From positions 179,874 through 243,873 of the forward strand of contig NZ_JAGEMN010000001.1 of the NCBI RefSeq assembly GCF_017921835.1: 64,000 bases of DNA. The letters are read 5' to 3'. The notes under the pieces were generated by a model. The model worked only from the letters and a program-made list of their open reading frames with translations, made no database searches and was not told where the DNA came from. Source of the DNA: Sporosarcina sp. 6E9 (GTDB lineage Bacteria > Bacillota > Bacilli > Bacillales_A > Planococcaceae). Positions 51,900 through 59,572 of the stretch are shown here, piece after piece (within the stretch, counting starts at the first letter, position 1; each line of letters opens with the position of its first letter). The position numbers and the translations under genes are program-made.

Positions 51900-53153
51900 A
51901 TGGATTATGTGAAGAGAGCAGAAACAATTGAAATGGCGTTTTCAAATGATGTGGAACAGACAGTAAAAACTATTATCGATAACGTTAAAGAAAATGGGGA
52001 CCAAGCTGTAAAAGAATATGAAAAATCATTCGGAAATTCAGATCGTCCAGTACGTGTAAGTGCAGAGGAAATAGAGAATTGTTTGCAGACCCTCCCTGAA
52101 GATGTGAAAGTTTTAATCGATCGTGTTGTAGATAGGGTATCCGAGTTTGCAAAAGCTCAATTGGATTGTTTATCACCGTTTGAAAAAGACTTTGGAGAAG
52201 GGATTAGAATGGGGCATAGAATAATTCCAATTGAAAAAGTCGGGGCTTATATCCCGGGAGGAAGATTTCCCTTGCTTTCATCCGGTCCGATGGTTGTGGC
52301 ACCGGCAAGGGTTGCGGGTGCAAAACAAATTGTTGCCTGTAGCCCGGCTAATTATAAAGGTGGTATTCATCCAGCCGTATTATATGGATTAGTACGTTCG
52401 GGGGCTACGGATATCTTTGCAATTGGAGGTGCTCAGGCAATTGCAGGTATGGCATATGGGACTGAATCCATTCCGGAAGTTGATATTATTGCGGGGCCGG
52501 GAAACATGTATGTTGCAGAAGCAAAACGCCAAGTATTTGGTAAGGTGGGGATAGACCTCATTGCTGGACCAAGTGAGGTAATGGTCTTTGCAGATGAAAC
52601 GGCCACACCAAGAAAAATTGCTGCTGATTTACTTGCGCAGGCAGAGCATGATCCATTTGCACGTGCAATCCTTATAACAACTTCGCGATTAGTTGCAGAG
52701 TCTACGCTTCAAGAAGTAACAAGTATTTTACAAACCTTTTCAACTTCATCCCCTGCTCACGAATCATGGAAATCAAGGGGAGAGATAATTTGCGTAGAAT
52801 CATTGCAAGAAGGAATGGACATTTGCAACGAATATGCTATTGAACATTTGCACTTACATGCAAAAAATAGTAGTGAGTTGGTTAAGGAATTATATAATTA
52901 TGGCTCATTGTTTATTGGTGAAGATAGCTCTGTTGTATTTTCAGATAAAGTTTCTGGGACAAACCATACACTCCCAACTCAAAGAGCCGCAAGGTATACA
53001 GGAGGGTTGTGGGTAGGTAGTTACGTGAAAATATTAACTCATCAAGAGATTAAAGGCCAAGGCGTTCAATTTTTAGGTGCGCATACAGAGGCACAATCTG
53101 AAATTGAAGGATTAGAAGGCCATAAACTATCTGCAACAATCAGAATAAACTAA
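51900..53153 (+). CDS. histidinol dehydrogenase-like alcohol dehydrogenase (HpsN-like)
   Basis: A 417-residue HisD-family enzyme: EKVGAYIPGGRFPLLSSGPM, AGPGNMYVAEAKRQVFGKVG, AGPSEVMVFADE, AQAEHDPFARAIL with zinc ligands and SGTNHTLPT. True HisD has a PGGTAxYPSS-type loop; here GGRFPLLSS is closer to sulfopropanediol dehydrogenase (HpsN) and other catabolic paralogues. There is no his gene in the window. It probably oxidises a primary alcohol to the acid in two steps. Ribosome site AAGGGGGAAT. Confidence 0.85.
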   Translation: MDYVKRAETIEMAFSNDVEQTVKTIIDNVKENGDQAVKEYEKSFGNSDRPVRVSAEEIENCLQTLPEDVKVLIDRVVDRVSEFAKAQLDCLSPFEKDFGEGIRMGHRIIPIEKVGAYIPGGRFPLLSSGPMVVAPARVAGAKQIVACSPANYKGGIHPAVLYGLVRSGATDIFAIGGAQAIAGMAYGTESIPEVDIIAGPGNMYVAEAKRQVFGKVGIDLIAGPSEVMVFADETATPRKIAADLLAQAEHDPFARAILITTSRLVAESTLQEVTSILQTFSTSSPAHESWKSRGEIICVESLQEGMDICNEYAIEHLHLHAKNSSELVKELYNYGSLFIGEDSSVVFSDKVSGTNHTLPTQRAARYTGGLWVGSYVKILTHQEIKGQGVQFLGAHTEAQSEIEGLEGHKLSATIRIN

Positions 53154-53249
53154 TAAACTAGCATGTCTTTCTTAATTAAAATTAAAATTCCAATCAACTA
53201 TTTATGGGATGAAGAATCATGCAACTTAGTTCAGAAAAGGGGAGATTCC

Positions 53250-54551
53250 ATGAGAAGCAAGAAGAATTTTTTTAGATTCGTTTCAGTATTGTTAGTTTCG
53301 GTTGTTGCGTTGATGGGGTGTTCCTCATCAGATGGTGAAGGGAAAAGTAATGCTTCCAAGGATCAAGTAGTAGTCGATATCTTCCAGTTTAAAGTAGAAA
53401 TTAAAAATCAACTTGAAGACTTGGCTAAAGTATATGAAAAAGAAAATCCTGATGTAAAGATTAATGTTAAAACTGTCGGTGGCGGACATGATTATGGTTC
53501 CTCATTAAAAACAACATTCTCCTCAGGTGAAGCACCTGCAATCTTTAACATTGGCGGACCTTCCGCTGTGGAAGAATATCAAGATTATTTAGCTGATGTA
53601 TCTGATACGGAAGCAGCTAAAGTTGCCCTAGAGGGAACTTTAAATACTGTTCAAGATGGTGATGAAGTATTGGGATTACCCATCAACCAAGAAGGTTATG
53701 GTTTGATATACAATAAGCGAATTTTTGAAGAAGCAGGTATTAATCCAGACGAAATTGTAACTTATGCAGATTTGGAAAGTGCAGTTGAATCGTTGGACAA
53801 GCAAAAAGAAAAACTAGGTATTGACGCTGTATTTGCGCTTGCAGCTACAGAAAAGTGGGTTATTGGTAACCATTTGGCAAACGTTTTCTTTGCACCAGAA
53901 TTTAATAATGACGCTTTAGAAGCTTATAATGCGAAGACAATCGCTTTTGACAAAAGCGACGAATTGAAGAGGCATCTTGACTTGGAAAACAAATACTCCG
54001 TTCAACCAGTGTTAAGCCTAGATTATTCTCAGCAAGTTGAACAATTATTTTCTTTGGAAAAAGTTGCGCTTATTCAGCAGGGGAACTGGATATATAACTC
54101 TGTTTATGATATGGATCCAAAGTTAGCTGAAGAGGGCATTGGTATCATACCAATTCCAGTAGAAGGTTTTGAAGGAAAAATTCCAGCTGGTGTACCATCG
54201 TATTGGGCTGTAAATAGTCAAAATGATGAAAAGGTCATTCAAGCGAGTAAAGATTTTCTAGATTGGATGTATACATCCGAGATTGGTAAAACAGCGGTGC
54301 TAGAGGATTTAAAGTTTGTCCCAGCATATGAGGGGTATGACAATTCCAAAATAGCCGATCCGCTATCGCAAACCATTTATGAATATGCTTCTGAGGGGAA
54401 TACAATAGCTGGATGGGTATTTCTAGGTTCGCCTACTGGCTGGAGTGCTGAAGTACTTGGAACAAATATGCAAAAGTATTTAAGTGGCGATGTCACTTGG
54501 GAAAAAATGATTACTGAAGTACGAGAAAAATGGGAAGTGGAGAGAAAGTAA
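53250..54551 (+). CDS. ABC sugar-binding lipoprotein (importer B)
   Basis: A 433-residue solute-binding lipoprotein, lipobox ALMGC (Cys near 23). Typical parts are DLAKVYEKENPDVKINVKTV, GLPINQEGYGLIYNKRIFEE and VALIQQGNWIYNSV. Start ATG 53250 follows AAAGGGGAGATT; the frame is open from 53163 without a ribosome site. It is followed by a stem-loop and two permeases, the same layout as importer A, but sequence similarity between the two sets is low. Confidence 0.88.
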   Translation: MRSKKNFFRFVSVLLVSVVALMGCSSSDGEGKSNASKDQVVVDIFQFKVEIKNQLEDLAKVYEKENPDVKINVKTVGGGHDYGSSLKTTFSSGEAPAIFNIGGPSAVEEYQDYLADVSDTEAAKVALEGTLNTVQDGDEVLGLPINQEGYGLIYNKRIFEEAGINPDEIVTYADLESAVESLDKQKEKLGIDAVFALAATEKWVIGNHLANVFFAPEFNNDALEAYNAKTIAFDKSDELKRHLDLENKYSVQPVLSLDYSQQVEQLFSLEKVALIQQGNWIYNSVYDMDPKLAEEGIGIIPIPVEGFEGKIPAGVPSYWAVNSQNDEKVIQASKDFLDWMYTSEIGKTAVLEDLKFVPAYEGYDNSKIADPLSQTIYEYASEGNTIAGWVFLGSPTGWSAEVLGTNMQKYLSGDVTWEKMITEVREKWEVERK

Positions 54552-54565
54552 TTTAATAGATCCAA

Positions 54566-54613
54566 AATTACAGCTAACAAAAAACTATTACTAAAGCTTT
54601 TTGTTAGCTGTAA
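54566..54613 (+). terminator. intercistronic stem-loop after binding protein B
   Basis: TTACAGCTAACAAAAA and TTTTTGTTAGCTGTAA form a long stem around CTATTACTAAAGC. Position matches the stem-loop after binding protein A. Confidence 0.7.
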
Positions 54614-54643
54614 TACTATATAGACATTATAGGGGATGTTTTA

Positions 54644-55504
54644 ATGCGGAATCGTGATTTGTCATATTGGTTGTTTTTAGCACCAGTCATTCTAAGTTTA
54701 GGGATTGTTGTAATTGTTCCGTTCTTTTATGGTTTTATTTATTCATTTACGAATTGGAATGGCTTGGTGGCAACTGAGTACCTTGGTTTTAAGAACTATA
54801 TCACATTATTTAAAGATGCCGAGTTCAGAGCATCCATCTGGTTTACGACTAAATTTGCGGTTGCTTCAGTTATCCTTTTAAACTTTTTGGGCCTAGGTCT
54901 CGCTTTGCTTGTAACTCGAAATATTAAAACGAACAACTTTTTACGAACGGTTTTCTTCATGCCAAACTTAATCGGTGGACTTATTTTAGGATTCATTTGG
55001 CAGTTTATTTTTATTAGTGTCTTTGGAAATCTAAGTGAATTACTTGGAATTGAAGCATTATCTGGATGGCTTTCTACTACAGAAACTGGTTTTTGGGGAC
55101 TCGTCATATTAACATCTTGGCAAATGGCTGGATACATAATGATTATCTATATTGCATACTTGGAGAACATACCTAAAGATTTACTTGAAGCAGCAGAAAT
55201 CGATGGTGCATCTGGCTTTCAACGCTTTCGTAACATCACCTTTCCGCTAGTGGCGCCTGCATTTACAATTAGTATGTTCTTAACATTATCCAACTCATTC
55301 CAAATTTATGATCAAAACTTATCCTTAACTAATGGTGGACCATATAATTCGACGCAGATGGTCGCAATGAGCATTGTTAAAACAGCATTTATTGAGAATA
55401 AAATGGCTCTTGCTCAATCGCAAGCAGTAATTTTCTTCATAATCGTTGGTGCAGTAGCGATATCACAAGTCTATTATAATAAAAAACGGGAGGTTGACAT
55501 GTAA
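54644..55504 (+). CDS. ABC sugar transporter permease 1 (importer B)
   Basis: A 286-residue MalF-type permease. Segments begin SYWLFLAPVILSLGIVVIVP; EAA loop KDLLEAAEIDGASGFQRFRN ITFP. It ends with the basic tail YYNKKREVDM. Ribosome site AGGGGATG. Its stop overlaps the next start (TAATG), so the two permeases are coupled. Confidence 0.88.
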   Translation: MRNRDLSYWLFLAPVILSLGIVVIVPFFYGFIYSFTNWNGLVATEYLGFKNYITLFKDAEFRASIWFTTKFAVASVILLNFLGLGLALLVTRNIKTNNFLRTVFFMPNLIGGLILGFIWQFIFISVFGNLSELLGIEALSGWLSTTETGFWGLVILTSWQMAGYIMIIYIAYLENIPKDLLEAAEIDGASGFQRFRNITFPLVAPAFTISMFLTLSNSFQIYDQNLSLTNGGPYNSTQMVAMSIVKTAFIENKMALAQSQAVIFFIIVGAVAISQVYYNKKREVDM

Positions 55505-56322
55505 TGAAGTATAGTAAACGAAATCTTATGATTATAGAATTGTTTGGACTCCTACTTGCTTTATTATGGCTATCTCCCTTCTACTTAATGATTGTTAACG
55601 CATTTAAAACAAAAAAAGAAATTTTTTCGGGGGTACTTGGTCTTCCAAAGGAATTAACATTCGACAACTTTATTCAGGCATTTATTGATTTAGACTTTTT
55701 TAGATCTCTCTTTAATTCCTTATTGATAACAGTTTTGGCTGTCGCAATTATAATTCTATTTTCATCTATGGCTGGCTATGCACTTGCGCGAAATCGAGGT
55801 AAGCTAAGTGGCATTATCTTAATGATTTTCGTTGCGGCAATGCTAATCCCATTCCAGTCGGTTATGATTCCACTCGTTTCGTTATTTGGAAAAGCGGAAA
55901 TGCTGAATAAAGCAGGTCTAATCTTTATGTATTTAGGATTTGGTTCTAGTTTATCGATATTTTTATATCATGGTGCAATGACAGGCATATCAAATTCAAT
56001 GGATGAGGCTGCAATTATCGATGGTGCTAATAAGTTTCAAGTATTTTGGTACATTATTCTTCCATTGTTAAAGCCTATTTCGGTTACAGTTGGAATATTA
56101 AATGTGATTTGGATTTGGAATGACTACTTACTTCCATCACTAATATTGTCAGATTCCAGTGCAACAATTCCATTAAAAATGTTTCTCTTCTTTGGTCAAT
56201 ATACAAAACAATGGCATTTGGCGTTAGCTGGATTAACAATTGCCGTTCTCCCAGTGATTATCGGTTACTTCTTTGCACAAAAGCAAATTATTGAAGGTGT
56301 TTCTGAAGGGGCGGTCAAATGA
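55504..56322 (+). CDS. ABC sugar transporter permease 2 (importer B)
   Basis: A 272-residue MalG-type permease. Segments begin IELFGLLLALLWLSPFYLMI; EAA loop SMDEAAIIDGANKFQVFWYIILP; ending QIIEGVSEGAVK. It is the last gene of the catabolic cluster. A hairpin AGTTAG...CTAACT with TTTTTT at 56353-56403 ends the unit. Confidence 0.88.
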   Translation: MKYSKRNLMIIELFGLLLALLWLSPFYLMIVNAFKTKKEIFSGVLGLPKELTFDNFIQAFIDLDFFRSLFNSLLITVLAVAIIILFSSMAGYALARNRGKLSGIILMIFVAAMLIPFQSVMIPLVSLFGKAEMLNKAGLIFMYLGFGSSLSIFLYHGAMTGISNSMDEAAIIDGANKFQVFWYIILPLLKPISVTVGILNVIWIWNDYLLPSLILSDSSATIPLKMFLFFGQYTKQWHLALAGLTIAVLPVIIGYFFAQKQIIEGVSEGAVK

Positions 56323-56352
56323 TTAAGTAATGTCAATTAACATTTCAAAATC

Positions 56353-56403
56353 AGTTAGAAAATCTAACATGCATTTACAATAATGTTGTTGGCTAACTTT
56401 TTT
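56353..56403 (+). terminator. terminator of the catabolic cluster
   Basis: AGTTAG/CTAACT outer and AACAT/ATGTT inner pairing, followed by TTTTTTC. The 340 bases to the next gene hold only weak open stretches on both strands, possibly relics (KKNDRKLTAYWPDLP on the minus strand). Confidence 0.5.
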
Positions 56404-56755
56404 CATTTATGGAAGATCTGGCCAATATGCGGTTAATTTCCTATCGTTTTTCTTAGCCAATTTTGAATTGTCACTGTAACTGATTTCCGAGCAGAGACGC
56501 CCTGATGAAATCAGAATCGATGAACTTTTGAGTATATATAAACATATGTTAGCTTGTACTGAAACTCTACTAGTTACGAATAACGATGTATAATTGTACA
56601 ATATTATAAGTGGAAAAAATTGAATCAGCTACGTTTGGAACGATATAATCGATTTTTGTATGGGATGAAGTTTATCGCAAATTATTGCGGATGTTTCTAA
56701 ATATGGATTTCATGTACCTTTCACACAGGGACATGCTAAAGTGCCAGTTACTAGT

Positions 56756-57580
56756 ATGGGTGATTGGCTGATACTTTTAATGAGAGGAGTGTCTAAAGTC
56801 CAATTTCAGGGGAATGTTATTTTTATTGTAAAAGATCAATTTGGTTGCATTCACTTCAATAAAAAGAAATCTCAAGCGCCAGCAAATCTAGAGCAATTCA
56901 AAGCCTATATCGAGTCTCTTGAGCAGGAGTTAGGTGAAAGGTTAATAAAATCGTATATTATTGATACTGAAAATGACCAAGGAAAATACATTTGGGGATC
57001 CAATGTTTGGAGAACGGATTTAAATGACAAAGTTTCTCCAAATCATCAAAAATACATCACATACTTAGAAGAATATCGAAAAGAGATTACATTTATTGGA
57101 CCATATAAATCGATGCGAAGAAATGGTTTGCACTTATGCTGTTATGGTCATGAATGGCGTACTCAGCCTATTAAGGTGAAAAGAGGTGAAACATGCCCAA
57201 AGTGTGAACATAAAATTAAAGAATCTAACGGAGTAAAACAAATTACAAAGTTACTGGTGAAACATAAAATTGAGTTCATTAAAGAAGTAAATTTAACAAC
57301 TTTTGGTCATGATCAGGACCTACGTTTAGATTTTCTAATTTGTCAAAATAACCACCCCTTATTTGCAATAGAATATAATGGCATCCAACACTATAAGCCG
57401 ATTAGGAATGCTTATTTTGGTGGCTATAAGGGACACCGAAAGCGTATACAACGAGATAGAATTAAACGTAATTATTGTTGGAATATAGGTTTACCTATAA
57501 TAGATATACCTTACACAGAAACAGAAGAGCAAATTGAAGAAACGATTTTCCACTTTTTGAATTTGTTTGAACTGGCCTAA
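56756..57580 (+). CDS. zinc-ribbon nuclease-like protein
   Basis: A protein of about 274 residues. A zinc ribbon (LHLCCYGHEWRTQPIKVKRG then CPKCEHK) lies near residues 120-150, followed by a restriction-like core: GHDQDLRLDFLI (Asp), LFAIEYNGIQHY (Glu and Gln-His) and IGLPIIDIPY. This recalls Vsr-like or DUF2726-type endonucleases often carried by phages. The start is unclear: GTG 56741, ATG 56756 and ATG 56780 are candidates, the last behind nothing better. A truncated N-terminus is possible. A MITE-end-like stretch (GTACCTTTCACACAGGGACA) lies just upstream. Confidence 0.6.
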   Translation: MGDWLILLMRGVSKVQFQGNVIFIVKDQFGCIHFNKKKSQAPANLEQFKAYIESLEQELGERLIKSYIIDTENDQGKYIWGSNVWRTDLNDKVSPNHQKYITYLEEYRKEITFIGPYKSMRRNGLHLCCYGHEWRTQPIKVKRGETCPKCEHKIKESNGVKQITKLLVKHKIEFIKEVNLTTFGHDQDLRLDFLICQNNHPLFAIEYNGIQHYKPIRNAYFGGYKGHRKRIQRDRIKRNYCWNIGLPIIDIPYTETEEQIEETIFHFLNLFELA

Positions 57581-57676
57581 CCTGCGAGTTCAAGTTAGTA
57601 AAGAGGAAGGTATCCGTTATCCCTAAATAATTACTTTTGGCTACCATTAATATTGTATTATTCCGATACCTGTTTT

Positions 57677-57790
57677 AGGTACCGGTACGAGATTTTATTT
57701 AGTATTCTTACAACAATTTTATGATATGTGAGAAGGGATATCGACTAGCTAACACTTAGTCGATATCTCTTTGTTTTTTATCCAAAGTCA
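57677..57790 (+). repeat. MITE copy, degenerate
   Basis: AGGTACC, TTAGTATTCTTACAACAATT, GAAGGGATATCGACTAG and CTTAGTCGATATC follow the order of the complete element, including the hairpin core with T run, which ends transcription here. The right end is lost. Confidence 0.6.
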
Positions 57791-57920
57791 TAAATGCACG
57801 CGCTTTAATTCTAAGTAAAATCACTTCAAGATTTTTCAAGATGAAATATGTAGTATAATGAGTGGCATTCCAACTGCAAAAATGTCTATCAAGGAAGCAA
57901 TGAATAAAGGAGTAGTTTTC

Positions 57921-58817
57921 ATGAACTTTCTAGCAATTGATTTTGAAACAGCAAATAGTTCAAGGGCAAGTATTTGTTCAATCGGTATTGTGATTGTAGA
58001 GGATGGTTTGATTAAAGAAGAGATTCATACCTATATAGATCCGGAAGATGAGTTTACCTATTTCAACACTGTCATTCACGGAATTACTGAAGATATGGTT
58101 CAAGGTGCGCCGACCTTTCAAGAGTATTGGCCGGAGTTTAAGAGGATGATTAAGAATAAGGTGTTGATAGCACATAATGCTAGTTTTGATATGAGTGCGA
58201 TGCGTTATGCATTGGATTTACTTAATGAACCGTACGCAGAGTTTACTTATGGTTGTTCCTATGTGTTTTCTAAAAAGGTTTGGCCAACACTTTTCAATCA
58301 TAAACTGTCTACGGTGGCAGATCATTTAGGCATCAGTTTTAAGCATCACGATGCGCTAGAAGATGCCAGGGCCGCTGCGTTGGTGACTTTAGCAGCATTG
58401 GAGAATTGTAGAACTGATTCGCTCGATGAATTATCGGATATGCATAATTTACAATTGGGTCTCCATCAGGCGGACAAGTATACGCCCGCCGGAGCCAGAA
58501 AAAGAAAAAAGTCTATGAAAGTTCCGACGCGAAAAGTAGATAAAGCACATCCATTGTTTAATGCTTCTGTCGTATTTACGGGGAAGTTACAGTCGATGAC
58601 AAGAGGGGAAGCCGCACAACTTGTTTTGAATTGTGGTGGGGTTTGCAAAAATAATGTGACTCGGAATACAGGCTATTTGGTGATTGGCGATTATGATTTA
58701 ACAAGCTTCACAGAAGTGTTTGCAAGTGTGAAAATGCAAAAAGTTGAAGAACTGATTAACAAAGGCCATCCGATTAAAGTTTTAGGGGAACATGACTTTT
58801 TGAGAATGGTGACTTGA
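57921..58817 (+). CDS. DnaQ-like 3'-5' exonuclease with C-terminal BRCT domain
   Basis: A 298-residue exonuclease. DEDDh motifs: AIDFETAN (Asp, Glu), AHNASFDMS (Asp), KHHDALEDARA (His, Asp). Residues from about 210 form a BRCT domain (FNASVVFTGKLQSMTRGEAA; NCGGVCKNNVTRNTGYLVIG). DnaQ-BRCT proteins of Firmicutes are thought to act in DNA repair. Start ATG 57921 follows AAAGGAG; the frame extends upstream to 57858 without a ribosome site. A MITE begins two bases after the stop. Confidence 0.9.
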   Translation: MNFLAIDFETANSSRASICSIGIVIVEDGLIKEEIHTYIDPEDEFTYFNTVIHGITEDMVQGAPTFQEYWPEFKRMIKNKVLIAHNASFDMSAMRYALDLLNEPYAEFTYGCSYVFSKKVWPTLFNHKLSTVADHLGISFKHHDALEDARAAALVTLAALENCRTDSLDELSDMHNLQLGLHQADKYTPAGARKRKKSMKVPTRKVDKAHPLFNASVVFTGKLQSMTRGEAAQLVLNCGGVCKNNVTRNTGYLVIGDYDLTSFTEVFASVKMQKVEELINKGHPIKVLGEHDFLRMVT

Positions 58818-58818
58818 A

Positions 58819-58966
58819 AGGTACCTGTGCAAGACAGTATTCTGTCTATTCACTACAATTGCATAAACTGAAAAAGGGATACCGACTAAATAACACTTAG
58901 TCGGTATCTTTTTGGGTTTTTACCCATCTTGCTGAATTATCATAATTGTGCCTTGCACAGGTACCT
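58819..58966 (+). mobile_element. complete MITE, 148 bp with 15-bp perfect inverted ends
   Basis: AGGTACCTGTGCAAG (58819-58833) and CTTGCACAGGTACCT (58952-58966) are perfect inverted repeats. Inside is the hairpin GATACCGACTAA/TTAGTCGGTATC followed by TTTTTGGGTTTTT, which can stop transcription of the exonuclease gene. There is no coding capacity. Fragments occur at 6140, 7019, 7537, 10190, 23280, 30635, 57677 and the hairpin at 29935. Confidence 0.75.
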
Positions 58967-59572
58967 CTACTATGAGTTTGTACTTATTTTCTGTAAGTTT
59001 CCTATGACAATTATCCTGTTGTGGCTTCAGTTGGTTTGAGGACTATATGTTTTAGTTGTTATCCAGAAGCTTGGCAGAATCAATACTTATGCATTGGAAG
59101 GGACTGGAAGAGTGTATTTTTATTTTATAATTAAAATGATGGGGAATATATGAATTTGTCACGGTGGGGGTACTTAGATGCATTTATTTATAAAGTTAAA
59201 AAAATAACGCTTTTATAGTTCGATAGTTACTTGCGCATGTAAGCGCACTCATTCCGGGGTTGAGTGGAGTTTTTTATGAAATTCCATGAGTCTGAATGCC
59301 CGAATGAAAGGTGTCTCTTTACTGAACTTTCCAATCAATCTGATAAATGTTGTAATAATTCGACATAATTCGACAACTTTCTCATGTTTAGTCGTCTACA
59401 CTTGTACTTGGTACAACGTTTGACAGAAGGTGCCATTGTTACTTAATCATTCACACGAAGGCTTTTTGAAATGGGGGTGTCTTTTGATTATCATCGAAAT
59501 CCTGCGGGAATATATAGGATCCGATGGAAAAAAGGGGAAAATTGTTTGTATAACGAGAATGGGGGATGAAAT
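58967..59572. other. 600-base gap before the subtilase
   Basis: No gene is seen. There is a small hairpin TTGCGCATGTAAGCGCA near 59231 and a GGGGTTGAGTGGAGTTTTTT stretch near 59256. The promoter and leader of the protease operon must lie here, but I cannot name a specific element. Confidence 0.35.

Noticed and set aside
51900..53153. Histidine biosynthesis hisD
   Set aside because: No his genes around it and the substrate loop differs from true HisD.
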